Source: Gordonia sp. PP30
Lineage (GTDB): Bacteria; Actinomycetota; Actinomycetes; Mycobacteriales; Mycobacteriaceae
Reading direction: 5' to 3'
Assembly (NCBI RefSeq): GCF_023100845.1
Contig: NZ_CP095864.1
Location: forward strand, 434,001-498,000
Length of the DNA stretch: 64,000 bases
A program made the position numbers and the translations under genes. Shown here piece after piece: positions 15,259 to 23,682 of the stretch (within the stretch, counting starts at the first letter, position 1; every line of letters begins with the position of its first letter). A model generated the notes under the pieces. It saw only the letters and a list, made by a program, of their open reading frames with translations. It was not told the origin of the DNA and did no database searches.

Positions 15259-17031
15259 CTACTTCGCGAGCTTGGCCCGGGCGGCGATACGCGACGCCCA
15301 CGGGAAGAACCGGTAGGAGCGGTAGCCGAACTTGGCCTCCGGGGTCACCGGAACGACGGCCTTGTTGGCGAGGATGGCCTTCACGATGTCGCGTGCCACC
15401 TTGTCCGGGGTGAAGCCGCGGCGCGCGTAGAAGTCGTCGATCCGCTTGCGGTTGCCGGCCTCGTCGTCGACCCCGGCGATCTCGGTGGCGGCGGTGATGT
15501 TGGTGTGCACGATGCCGGGGCAGATCGCGGTGACGCCGATGCGGTGTTCGGCCAGCTCGGCGCGCAGCGACTCGCAGAACATCAGCACGCCGGCCTTGGT
15601 GGCCGAGTAGAGCGCCATGTCGCGCTGCGGGGTGAACGCGGATGCCGACGAGAGGTTCACGATGTGGCCGCCGACGCCGCGCTCGACCATCTGGCGGCCG
15701 AAGGCGCGGCTGCCCGAGATCACGCCGCGCAGATTGATCGCCAGGATGCGGTCGACCTGGGCGTCGGACGCCGCCAGCGCGGAACCGGCGAGTGCGATAC
15801 CGGCGTTGTTGATGACGATGTCGGGTACGCCGTGGGCCGCGCGCACCGACTCGGCGAACTCGTCGACGGCCTCGGTGCTCGACACGTCGAGCGGGTACAC
15901 ACTGGTCAGGACGCCCTTGGCCTTGCACTCGGTGGCGGTCTCCTCGGCGCCGTCGACGTTGATGTCGGCGAGCACCACCTCGCACCCGAGCTCGGCGAGC
16001 GCGTACGCGGTTTCCCGGCCGATGCCGCTGCCCGCGCCGGTGATCACGGCCAGTTTGCCGCCGAGTCGTTGCGGCGGGCCGAGCCGGCGCGCCCGGTCGA
16101 TGGTGTTCGGGGCGCTCGACGTGCCGTTCTCGATCAGGTCGATGAACTCGCGCGCGGTCGCGGCGACGTACCCGGGCTTGGTGTACGGCAGCCAGTGGCC
16201 GGTGGGGCTGTCCTTGCGCCAGAGCTTGCTCGCGTGGGTATGCGTGTACTGGTAGATCGCCGGGCGCAGCGCGATGTCGCGGTCGTTGACCACTTCGAGC
16301 ACCGGTACGTCCGTGGGCCGCGGATCCGGGTGGGCCAGCTTCTGCCGGATGTTGGCGCTGTAGAAACGCAGGCCGGACACCATGTCCTGCTTCAGGGTGT
16401 CGCCGAGTGACACGTTCTCGCGCGGGGTGCCCTCGATGACGTGCAGGAACTCGGTCCACAGTTTCTCCGAGCCGACGGCCGAGAAAAACAGCTGCGGCAG
16501 TACCGGCAACTGGAAGAAGCCGGTGTACGCCGACGACGCGACCTGCGACAGGGCGCGGGCGAGGTTGCCGGGCGTCGGATGCGCCAGATTGGCGCGCGCC
16601 CACTCGCCGAGGTAGTCCAGGTTGGGGCCGGACACCGAGGTGAAGCTCTTGATGCGCTGCTGCGCGCCGGGCCGGGTCACCGCCTCCCAGGTCTGCACGC
16701 TGCCCCAGTCGTGCGCCAGCAGGTGGACCGGCCGGCCGGGGCTGACGGCGTCGATCACGTCGAACAGGTCGTCGGCGAGGTGCGTGAGCGCGTAGGCCTC
16801 GACCTGCTCGGGGCGGGTGCTCTCGCCGTATCCGCGGGTGTCGTACGCGATGACGCGGAGGTCGTCGCCGAGCAGGGGCGCGACGCGATCCCACAGGTGA
16901 TGGGTGTCGGGCCAGCCGTGGACCAGGATCACCGTCGGCCGGTCGGCCTTGCCGGAGCCGGGGGAGTCGAGCTCGAAGACCGCGATCTCGACCTCGTCGT
17001 TCGACACGGTGGAGCGGTGCCAGGAAACCAT
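15259..17031 (-). CDS. ephD: EphD-like epoxide hydrolase/short-chain dehydrogenase fusion
   Basis: A 590-residue two-domain protein, almost the same length as M. tuberculosis EphD. Residues 1-310 are an alpha/beta hydrolase with the oxyanion motif HGWPDT, the nucleophile motif HDWGS (Asp nucleophile, epoxide-hydrolase style) and a late His in GHWLPYTKPGY. Residues about 325-590 are a short-chain dehydrogenase with TGAGSGIG, NNAG, a Ser in NLSSAS and YSATK. Mycobacterial EphD has been linked to oxidised mycolic acids, so a role in processing functionalised long-chain lipids is likely. Start ATG 17031 has AGAGGAG upstream. It heads an operon with the PF10118 protein and the 2Fe-2S reductase. 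Confidence 0.92.
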   Translation of the reverse strand: MVSWHRSTVSNDEVEIAVFELDSPGSGKADRPTVILVHGWPDTHHLWDRVAPLLGDDLRVIAYDTRGYGESTRPEQVEAYALTHLADDLFDVIDAVSPGRPVHLLAHDWGSVQTWEAVTRPGAQQRIKSFTSVSGPNLDYLGEWARANLAHPTPGNLARALSQVASSAYTGFFQLPVLPQLFFSAVGSEKLWTEFLHVIEGTPRENVSLGDTLKQDMVSGLRFYSANIRQKLAHPDPRPTDVPVLEVVNDRDIALRPAIYQYTHTHASKLWRKDSPTGHWLPYTKPGYVAATAREFIDLIENGTSSAPNTIDRARRLGPPQRLGGKLAVITGAGSGIGRETAYALAELGCEVVLADINVDGAEETATECKAKGVLTSVYPLDVSSTEAVDEFAESVRAAHGVPDIVINNAGIALAGSALAASDAQVDRILAINLRGVISGSRAFGRQMVERGVGGHIVNLSSASAFTPQRDMALYSATKAGVLMFCESLRAELAEHRIGVTAICPGIVHTNITAATEIAGVDDEAGNRKRIDDFYARRGFTPDKVARDIVKAILANKAVVPVTPEAKFGYRSYRFFPWASRIAARAKLAK

Positions 17032-17070
17032 GGGTGCATTCTCCTCTGGAAGGCCGGTTTCACTGGACGT

Positions 17071-17095
17071 TACCACTCGTCACAGATAAGTGGTA
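17071..17095. promoter_or_regulatory. Inverted repeat upstream of the ephD operon
   Basis: Exact 7-bp arms TACCACT (17071-17077) and AGTGGTA (17089-17095) with an 11-base spacer lie 40 bases upstream of the ephD start. This is a good size for a dimeric repressor or MerR-type site. The cognate regulator is unknown; the MerR gene at 12300-13064 is the nearest candidate. Confidence 0.55.
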
Positions 17096-17135
17096 GCAAA
17101 AGTTAGCACCCGGGAGGAGGCCGGGCGCCGACCCG

Positions 17136-18398
17136 CTACTGCCGGTACGACGAGAGGAAGTTGCCGATCCGGTCGATGGCCTCGGACAGGTCCTGCGCCC
17201 ACGGCAGCGTGACGATCCGGAAGTGCGCGGTGTCGTCGAGATTGAAGCCGCTGCCCTGGACCACCAGGATCTTCTCCTGGAGCAACAGGTCCTGGACGAA
17301 CTTCTCGTCGTCGTGGATCTCGTGCACGTTCGGATCGAGCTTGGGGAACGCGTAGAGCGCGCCCTTCGGCGTGACGCAGCTGACGCCGGGGATCTCGTTG
17401 AGCTTGTCGACCGTGACGGTGCGCTGCTCGTACAGCCGGCCGCCCGGGGCGCACAGCGCGTCGATCGACTGGTAGCCGCCGAGCGCCACCTGAATGGCGT
17501 GCTGGCCGGGGACGTTGCTGCACAGCCGGGTCGACGCCAGGGTGTGCAGGCCCTCGATGAAGCCCTTCGCGTGGTCCTTCGGACCGGTGATGACGACCCA
17601 GCCGGCGCGGTAGCCGCACACCCGGTAGGCCTTGGACAGGCCGTTGAAGGTGAGCACCAGCATGTCGGGGGCCAGCGAGGCGATCGAGGTGTGCACGGCG
17701 TCGTCGTACAGGATCTTGTCGTAGATCTCGTCGGCCAGGATCAGCAGCGAGTGCCTGCGGGCGATCTCGACGATCCCGGCCAGCACCTCGCGCGAGTAGA
17801 CGGCGCCGGTCGGGTTGTTCGGGTTGATCACGACGATCGCCTTGGTGCGGTCGGTGATCTTGGCCTCGATGTCGGCGAGGTCGGGATTCCAGTCGGCGGC
17901 CTCGTCGCACTTGTAGTGCACGGGCGTGCCGCCGGAGAGCGCGGTCATCGCCGTCCACAGCGGGTAGTCGGGCGAGGGGATCAGCACCTCGTCGCCGTCG
18001 TTCAGCAGCGCCTGCATGGTCATGGTGATCAGCTCGGAGACCCCGTTGCCGAGCAGCACGTCGTCGACGTCGAAGTAGGGGAACTCGCTGATCAGCTCGT
18101 AGCGCGTGACGATGGCGCGGCGGGCCGGGAGCACGCCGAGCGAGTCGGAGTAGCCCTGCGAGAAGGGCAGGGCGTGGATCATGTCGCGCATGATCACGTC
18201 GGGGGCCTCGAAGCCGAACAGGGCGGGGTTGCCGATGTTGAGCTTCAGGATGCGGTGGCCCTCGGCCTCCATGCGCGCCGCGTGCTCGTGCACCGGTCCC
18301 CGGATCTCGTAGCACACGTTCTTGAGCTTGTCGGACTGCTCGAGGGTGCGCAGGTTCAGGTTCTGGTGGGATACATGCGGTCGGCTCACGGGTTCCAT
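17136..18398 (-). CDS. aspC: PLP-dependent aminotransferase, AlaA/AspC type
   Basis: A 420-residue fold-type I aminotransferase; ATG 18398 is the likely start, GTG 18389 an alternative. Visible features are LNIGNPALFGF (substrate-proximal), FSQGYSDSLGVLPAR, the cofactor-contacting NPNNPTGAVY, DEIYDKILYDD and the PLP-lysine motif NGLSKAYRVCGYRAGW. It belongs to the branch that includes E. coli AlaA and mycobacterial Rv0337c (AspC), which move amino groups between alanine or aspartate and 2-oxoglutarate. In mycobacteria the same gene sits next to the iron-sulfur reductase found here at 20299. Substrate preference between alanine and aspartate is unresolved. Divergent from xthA. Confidence 0.92.
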   Translation of the reverse strand: MEPVSRPHVSHQNLNLRTLEQSDKLKNVCYEIRGPVHEHAARMEAEGHRILKLNIGNPALFGFEAPDVIMRDMIHALPFSQGYSDSLGVLPARRAIVTRYELISEFPYFDVDDVLLGNGVSELITMTMQALLNDGDEVLIPSPDYPLWTAMTALSGGTPVHYKCDEAADWNPDLADIEAKITDRTKAIVVINPNNPTGAVYSREVLAGIVEIARRHSLLILADEIYDKILYDDAVHTSIASLAPDMLVLTFNGLSKAYRVCGYRAGWVVITGPKDHAKGFIEGLHTLASTRLCSNVPGQHAIQVALGGYQSIDALCAPGGRLYEQRTVTVDKLNEIPGVSCVTPKGALYAFPKLDPNVHEIHDDEKFVQDLLLQEKILVVQGSGFNLDDTAHFRIVTLPWAQDLSEAIDRIGNFLSSYRQ

Positions 18399-18447
18399 TC
18401 TGACAGCCGGGGGCAAATGGATTCCCTGCGACGGGTCCGGCAGGGTG

Positions 18448-19347
18448 ATGGTCATGGTGCAGCTGCGCGGACCGGGCGACGACGGTGGGTTCGAGGTCGC
18501 GTCGTTCAATGTGAACGGGATCCGGGCGGCGCGCCGCCGGGGGTTCGGCGACTGGCTGGCGCATCGCGGACCCGAGGTGGTCGCGATCCAGGAGTTGCGG
18601 TGCGGCGCCGCCGATGTCGGTGGGTTCCCCGGCTATCACGCGGCGTACGACGTCGGATCGATCCCGGGCCGCAACGGGGTGGCCGTACTGACCCGGGTGG
18701 AGCCGGTGGCGGTGCGCAGCTGGGATGTGACGCCGCCGGTGGCGCGGGGACTGGGCGAGTTCGCCACCGAGGGCCGCTACCTCGAAGTGGACCTGGCCGA
18801 TCGGCCGCTGACCGTCGCCTCGCTGTATCTGCCCAAGGGCGGTCTGCCCGCGGACCTGCAGAAGCCCGGGTCCATGCGCGAGAAGCCGGACGGCGGCGCC
18901 AAGCACGCGCGCAAGATGCGTTTCCTCGCCGCCTTCGCGCGTGAGCTGGACCGGAACCGCCGGGCGGCGCTGCGGGCCGGCCGGGAGTTTCTGCTGGTGG
19001 GGGATCTGAACATCGCCCATCGCGAACACGATGTGACCAACTGGCGGCCGGCGCGCAAGATGGAGGGCTTTCTGCCCGAGGAGCGGGAATGGTTCGGCTC
19101 GATCATCGGGCCGCGGCGGCTGATCGACGTGGTGCGCCGCCTCCACGGCGACCGGCCGGGCCCGCTCACCTGGTGGAGCTGGGCGGGCGAGAGCTTCACC
19201 AAGGATGTCGGATGGCGGATCGACCACCAGCTCGCGACGCCGGGGCTGGCGCGCCGTGCGCGGTCGGTGCGGGTCGATAAGGAGCCCGCGGCGGACCGGA
19301 GGCTGTCCGATCACGCACCGTTGGTCGTGCGGTACGCCGAGGCCTGA
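18448..19347 (+). CDS. xthA: Exodeoxyribonuclease III / AP endonuclease
   Basis: A 299-residue member of the exonuclease-endonuclease-phosphatase family. The start is put at ATG 18448 (ATG 18454 also possible) because GGCAGGG precedes it. Conserved motifs are ASFNVNGIRAARRRGF, VVAIQELRCG (metal-binding Glu), GRNGVAVLTR, LVGDLNIAHREHD (catalytic Asp and Asn), WWSWAG, GWRIDHQLATPGL and the final LSDHAPLVV with the catalytic His. It incises abasic sites and trims 3' blocks in base-excision repair. It diverges from the aminotransferase across about 50 bp and converges with a DUF1361 gene over a nested palindrome. Confidence 0.95.
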   Translation: MVMVQLRGPGDDGGFEVASFNVNGIRAARRRGFGDWLAHRGPEVVAIQELRCGAADVGGFPGYHAAYDVGSIPGRNGVAVLTRVEPVAVRSWDVTPPVARGLGEFATEGRYLEVDLADRPLTVASLYLPKGGLPADLQKPGSMREKPDGGAKHARKMRFLAAFARELDRNRRAALRAGREFLLVGDLNIAHREHDVTNWRPARKMEGFLPEEREWFGSIIGPRRLIDVVRRLHGDRPGPLTWWSWAGESFTKDVGWRIDHQLATPGLARRARSVRVDKEPAADRRLSDHAPLVVRYAEA

Positions 19348-19350
19348 GCC

Positions 19351-19425
19351 GGATCGTACTGACCCGTATGCGGGTCGCGGAGCCGCATACGGCGCTGGCC
19401 CGCCCTATACGGGTCAGTACGATCC
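19351..19425. terminator. Nested palindrome between convergent genes
   Basis: GGATCGTACTGACCCGTAT (19351-19369) is repeated in perfect reverse complement at 19407-19425, a 19-bp stem with a 37-base spacer. Inside, CCGTATGCGG (19364-19373) pairs with CCGCATACGG (19383-19392), so two mutually exclusive hairpins can form. It starts 4 bases after the xthA stop, and its right arm contains the stop codon of the convergent DUF1361 gene. A bidirectional terminator is the simplest role; a REP-like element is possible. Confidence 0.7.
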
Positions 19426-20001
19426 GCCTGTCCGCGGTGGGGCGGCGAGCGCCTCGTACGACCACACCGTCAGATAGGCCAGGGCGAGGAAGGCGGCGAT
19501 CGCCGCGGCGACACCGGTGGATTCGACGGACGAGAGGGGATCGCGCACCCAGTCGAGAGTCCCGGTCACCACCACGCCGAGCATGATCCCGGTCCAGGCG
19601 GCCACCCCGTACTGCAGCACGTGGCGCCACAGGTCGTAACCCTCGCGGAGGTGCACCAGATCGGTGATCAGATACGGCGCGTTGGGCAGAAACGCGAGCC
19701 ACAGGAGGCCGAGCGGCAGCAGCCAGATCCGGCGGCGCACGACCGCGAACGCGAGGGCGAAGGCCAGCGGTATCCACGCGAGAAACAGGTTCCAGATCAG
19801 AAACCGGCTCGGATAGCTGAGGGGTGCGGCCGGATCGGTGACGCCGAGGACCGCGGTGAGCGCCGACGTGCCGGCCAGCGCGGCGAGCAGGACGAAGAAC
19901 CGGGGATCGGTCAGGCGGATCGCCGGACCGCCTGGGTGGGACCGCACGGGTGAGGTGCCAGTGCCGGGGAACTCGTCGGTCGGGTACTCGGCGGAGGTCA
20001 T
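19414..20001 (-). CDS. DUF1361 membrane protein
   Basis: A 195-residue integral membrane protein with about six helices. The WNLFLAWIPLAFAL block (about 66-79) and LWLAFLPNAPYLITDLVHL (about 99-117) are the signature of DUF1361. The function of this family is unknown. The frame is open upstream to 20202, but ATG 20001 follows the composition break and gives a polar N-terminus before the first helix. The final codons and stop lie inside the right arm of the 19351-19425 palindrome, so the C-terminus may have been set by that element. Confidence 0.8.
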   Translation of the reverse strand: MTSAEYPTDEFPGTGTSPVRSHPGGPAIRLTDPRFFVLLAALAGTSALTAVLGVTDPAAPLSYPSRFLIWNLFLAWIPLAFALAFAVVRRRIWLLPLGLLWLAFLPNAPYLITDLVHLREGYDLWRHVLQYGVAAWTGIMLGVVVTGTLDWVRDPLSSVESTGVAAAIAAFLALAYLTVWSYEALAAPPRTGGSY

Positions 20002-20081
20002 GGCGGCCACGGTAGGCGAGACGCCTGAGATGCGGCTTCCCCTTCTGTGGCGGGCAGTCGGGCCTTGATCGTTGTCGATTT

Positions 20082-20203
20082 GTTGTCGCTCAGAGTGGGC
20101 AGAATTCGATGATGCACCGCCGGCGTCGATGTTGCGACAGCGCCGTTGGCCGGTCATCTCCGGGGGAGCTGCGACGCCTGGTCTGCCCACTCTGAGCGAC
20201 AAC
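20082..20203. repeat. 122-bp element with 22-bp perfect inverted ends
   Basis: The 22 bases at 20082-20103 (core TTGTCGCTCAGAGTGGGC) recur as an exact reverse complement at 20182-20203, enclosing 78 bp with no gene. The ends are longer than any terminator stem in this window. No target-site duplication is evident. It lies between the start of the DUF1361 gene and the end of the iron-sulfur reductase. It could be a small non-autonomous mobile element (MITE), an RNA gene or a protein-binding cruciform. Confidence 0.75.
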
Positions 20204-20246
20204 GACGTCGAGGCGAGGATGTTTGACGAAAGCCCGGATGCGCGAC

Positions 20247-20273
20247 GGCCCGGACTCCATTCGGAGTCGGGCC
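20247..20273 (-). terminator. Terminator of the iron-sulfur reductase gene
   Basis: GGCCCGGACTCC (20247-20258) pairs with GGAGTCGGGCC (20263-20273), with one bulged G and a four-base loop, 26 bases beyond the reductase stop on the minus strand. It is followed on that strand by GGGCTTTCG. Confidence 0.65.
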
Positions 20274-20298
20274 GCCTGTCGCTGCTACCTGCGCCGGG

Positions 20299-23200
20299 CT
20301 ACTTGCCGGGGCGCTTCTTGCCTGCGGCCATGCCGAAGCCCTTGGCCTTGCCCTCGGTGCCCGCGGTGGTGGCGGCACCGGGCGCCGCGACCTCGGTCTC
20401 GGCGGCGATCGCCGCGTCGGCGACCTGGGCGTCGGGCTCGGCGTCCACGGACTCGGCGGTGTCCTCGGTGACCGGGGCATCGTCGAGGGTCACGTCCTCG
20501 ATCGGTTCCGCCGCGGGTGCCTCGGCGGCCGGAGCGGGCTTCTTCAACCCGCCGCCGGGCTTCTTGAGGCCACCGGCCATGCCGAAGCCCTTGGCCTTGC
20601 CCTGCGTCGCCGAGGTGGTCGCCTCGGCCGGCACCGCGGTGTCGGCCGGAGCCGGCTCGGTCGTCGCGGCTTCGGCGGCCTCAGCGGCGCCGGGCTTCTG
20701 GAGCCCGCCGGGCTTCTTCAATCCACCAGGCTTCTTCAGACCTCCCGGCTTCTTGAGACCGTTCGGCGCGGTCTCGGCGGCCGGAGCCTCCGTGGCCGCT
20801 GCCTCCGCGACGGGAGCCTCTGCCGCACCGGGCTTCTTGAGTCCGCCCGGCTTCTTCAGGCCACCGGGCTTCTTCAGTCCGCCCGGCTTGGCGAGGCCGC
20901 CCTCGGCGGGTGCCGCGGCTTGTGCGGCCGGGGCCGCGGCGCCGGGCTTCTTCAGGCCGCCGGGCTTCTTGAGTCCGCCCGGCTTGGCCAGACCGCCCTC
21001 GGCGGGTGCGGCCGGTGCGGCGGCTTCCGCGGCACCCGGCTTCTTCAAGCCGCCGGGCTTCTTGAGACCGCCCGGCTTGGCCAGGCCACCGGCGGCCGGT
21101 GCCGCCGCCGCGGGTGCCGCGGCCTTGACCGCGGGCGCGGCCTTGACCGGTGCGGGTTCCGGCTCGGGTTCGGGCTCCGGTTCCGGCTTGGCGACCCACT
21201 TGGGGCCGTGGTGCTTGTCGCCGCGGGTCACGCCCTCGGGCCGGCCGCGCTTGACGCCCTCCAGGATCATCTGGGCGACGTCGACCACCTCGACCTTCTC
21301 TTCGAGCTCGGTGCCCGAGGTCTGGGCGGTGACGCCGTCGGTCAGCATCACGCGGCAGAACGGGCAGCCGGTGGCGATCAGCTTGGTGTCTTCGCCGTCC
21401 GGGGTGCCGGAGAGGGTGTCGAGGGCTTCGTCGACGCGGTCGATGTTGATCCGCTTGCCGATCTGCTCCTCCATCCACATGCGCGCGCCGCCGGCGCCAC
21501 AGCACATGGAACGCGAGCCGTGCCGCGGCATCTCGGTGAGGGTGGAGCCGGAGGCCTCCATCAGTTCACGCGGCGCGTCGTAGATGGTGTTGTGGCGGCC
21601 CAGGTAGCAGGGGTCGTGGTAGGTGACCTCGCGGCCGCCGACCGGTGCCACCGGAACCAGGCGCTTCTCCCGCACCAGGCGGTTGAGCAGCTGGGTGTGG
21701 TGGACCACCTCGTACTGACCCGCGCTGGCCTCGCCGTTCAGCGACGCCACCTGCGGGTACTCGTTGTAGATCGCGTTGAAGCAGTGGGCGCACGTCACGA
21801 CGATCTTGCGGCGCTGCTGCGGGGCGGTGCCGAAGAGCTCGTTGAAGGTCTCGATGTTCTGCTGCGCCAGCATCTGGAACAGGAACTCGTTGCCCGCGCG
21901 CCGGGCGGAGTCGCCGGTACAGGTCTCGCCCTGACCCAGGACCATGAAGTCGACGGCGGCGATGTTCAGCAGCTCGGCGACGGCCTTGGTGGTCTTCTTG
22001 GCGCGGTCCTCGTAGGCGCCGGCACAGCCGACCCAGAACAGGTACTCGTAGCCCTCGAACGACTCGACGTCCTGGCCGTAGACCGGCACGTGGAAGTCGA
22101 GCTCGTCGATCCAGGCGGTGCGCTGGGCCTGCGGCTGGCCCCAGGGGTTGCCCTTGTTCTCCAGGTTCTTGAACAGGCCGGCCAGTTCGGTCGGGAAGTC
22201 CGACTCGATCAGCACCTGGTAGCGCCGCATGTCGATGAAGTGGTCGATGTGCTCGATGTCGACCGGGCACTGTTCCACGCAGGCGCCGCAGGTGGTGCAG
22301 CTCCAGAGGGCTTCGGCGTCGATGATCGCGCCGGTGGTGCCCTCGGACTCGCCGACCAGCTTGCGCTCGGCCATGGTGCGGGCGGCCTCGGGGATCTTGG
22401 CGAGCCGGGCCTCGTCAGGGTTGCCCTCGGCGTCGACCAGCCCGACCTCGTTGCCCTCCATGTCCTTCTTGCCGCCGGCGATCAGGTACGGGGCGCCGCC
22501 GAGCGCCTGGTCGCGGAGCGACATGATCATCAGCTTCGGCGACAGGGGCTTACCGGTGTTCCACGCCGGGCACTGGCTCTGGCAGCGGCCGCACTCGGTG
22601 CAGGTGGTGAAGTCGAGCAGGTCCTTCCACGAGAAGTCGTCGATCTTGCCCGCGCCGAACGAGTCGACGTCCGGATCGGCGGTCTCCATCTCCAGGACCT
22701 TGCCGTTGCTCATCATCGGCTTGATCGCGCCGAGCGCGGGGGTGCCGTCGCTCTCCCGCTTGAAGAAGATGTTGGGGAACGCGGCGAAGCGGTGCCAGGC
22801 GACGCCCCAGTCGATGTTGTAGCCGACGACGGCGAGCCAGATCATGCCGCTCATGAGCTTGATGACGGCCGCCGCGGTGACCCAGTAGTGCGAGGGGTGG
22901 CCGAACAGCTCGGCGAAGTAGTGGGTGAAGAACGACGTCCAGATCGGTGGGTTCTCCATGCCCGTCGCGATCTTGAAGGTCTTCACGAAGATCATGCCGA
23001 GGCCCTCGATGAGGACGACGAGTTCGACGAAGTAGGCCGCCTTGAAGTCCGAGCCGCCGAACCGGGACAGCCGCTTGGGGACGCGCGGGTGGTTCAGCTG
23101 ACGGATGATGATCAGGGTGGTGATACCGATGACGGTGCCCAGGCCGAGGACCTCGTCGGCGAAGATGTAGATGTCCCACGCGCCGATGACCGGCCAGTGG

Positions 23201-23502
23201 AAGTGCGGATCGAAGATCTGCCCGTACGCCTCGAACCAGAAGATGGCGCCGATCAGGAAGCCGAACATGACGAGCCAGTGGGCCCAGCCGACGGTCCGGA
23301 ACTTCACCATCCGGGTGTGACCGACGAACTCTTTCAGCATCGTCCAGAATCGGGAGCCCAGGTAGGTGAAGCGTGTTCGCTCGACCTTCTCGCCCTGGGC
23401 GATCGCGAGCACCATCTTGCCGACGCCGCTGAGGAAGATCGCCCAGCAGAAGAGGCTGATGATCGCCGCGATGGATCCGATCACAACCGTCGTGGTCGTC
23501 AT
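20299..23502 (-). CDS. Membrane iron-sulfur reductase (heterodisulfide-reductase-like) with repeat tail
   Basis: A 1067-residue protein matching mycobacterial Rv0338c in architecture but longer. Several membrane helices (about 8-250, NarI-like) are followed by two 4Fe-4S motifs, CTECGRCQSQCP (about 299) and CTTCGACVEQCP (about 400). Two CCG domains follow (VTCAHCFN; HDPCYLGRHN with MCCGAGGARMW; ATGCPFCRVML), as in heterodisulfide-reductase subunit D and glycerol-3-phosphate dehydrogenase GlpC. The last 290 residues are Ala/Pro/Gly/Lys low complexity with about ten GGLKKPG units and two GKAKGFGMA blocks. It probably passes electrons between a quinone pool and an unknown partner. The next gene on the minus strand beyond xthA/DUF1361 is the aminotransferase, which pairs with this gene in mycobacteria. 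Confidence 0.9.
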   Translation of the reverse strand: MTTTTVVIGSIAAIISLFCWAIFLSGVGKMVLAIAQGEKVERTRFTYLGSRFWTMLKEFVGHTRMVKFRTVGWAHWLVMFGFLIGAIFWFEAYGQIFDPHFHWPVIGAWDIYIFADEVLGLGTVIGITTLIIIRQLNHPRVPKRLSRFGGSDFKAAYFVELVVLIEGLGMIFVKTFKIATGMENPPIWTSFFTHYFAELFGHPSHYWVTAAAVIKLMSGMIWLAVVGYNIDWGVAWHRFAAFPNIFFKRESDGTPALGAIKPMMSNGKVLEMETADPDVDSFGAGKIDDFSWKDLLDFTTCTECGRCQSQCPAWNTGKPLSPKLMIMSLRDQALGGAPYLIAGGKKDMEGNEVGLVDAEGNPDEARLAKIPEAARTMAERKLVGESEGTTGAIIDAEALWSCTTCGACVEQCPVDIEHIDHFIDMRRYQVLIESDFPTELAGLFKNLENKGNPWGQPQAQRTAWIDELDFHVPVYGQDVESFEGYEYLFWVGCAGAYEDRAKKTTKAVAELLNIAAVDFMVLGQGETCTGDSARRAGNEFLFQMLAQQNIETFNELFGTAPQQRRKIVVTCAHCFNAIYNEYPQVASLNGEASAGQYEVVHHTQLLNRLVREKRLVPVAPVGGREVTYHDPCYLGRHNTIYDAPRELMEASGSTLTEMPRHGSRSMCCGAGGARMWMEEQIGKRINIDRVDEALDTLSGTPDGEDTKLIATGCPFCRVMLTDGVTAQTSGTELEEKVEVVDVAQMILEGVKRGRPEGVTRGDKHHGPKWVAKPEPEPEPEPEPAPVKAAPAVKAAAPAAAAPAAGGLAKPGGLKKPGGLKKPGAAEAAAPAAPAEGGLAKPGGLKKPGGLKKPGAAAPAAQAAAPAEGGLAKPGGLKKPGGLKKPGGLKKPGAAEAPVAEAAATEAPAAETAPNGLKKPGGLKKPGGLKKPGGLQKPGAAEAAEAATTEPAPADTAVPAEATTSATQGKAKGFGMAGGLKKPGGGLKKPAPAAEAPAAEPIEDVTLDDAPVTEDTAESVDAEPDAQVADAAIAAETEVAAPGAATTAGTEGKAKGFGMAAGKKRPGK

Positions 23503-23666
23503 GGGATGTACCGGCCTTTCTTGAGGTCGTTACCGCGGTCGCGCGCCGACAGCCCGGAGGATGGCGCGAAACCCGACATGTATTCGGTAATACCGTAGAG
23601 GTTCGACCGTGCTCAGCGCCGCCAAGGTTTACCTAACTTGGCAGGTGAGACGGGTCCTCCCCGGAC

Positions 23667-23682
23667 ATTACTCGTGAGTAAT
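23667..23682. promoter_or_regulatory. 16-bp perfect palindrome upstream of the iron-sulfur reductase
   Basis: ATTACTCGTGAGTAAT is an exact palindrome in a gap with no gene (23503-23763), 165 bases upstream of the iron-sulfur reductase and 82 bases past the end of the first WS/DGAT gene. A second, 11-bp palindrome CGGTAATACCG lies at 23585-23595. Both resemble TetR/FadR-type operators of lipid genes, but no regulator gene is adjacent. Confidence 0.55.

Noticed and set aside
20082..20203. Simple intrinsic terminator
   Set aside because: The 78-bp loop and 22-bp arms are too long, and a better-placed terminator for the iron-sulfur gene exists at 20247-20273.
20920..23598. Open frame of 892 codons on the plus strand opposite the iron-sulfur reductase
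   Set aside because: Antisense to a gene with clear Cys motifs; the translation is low-complexity and matches no family I recognise.
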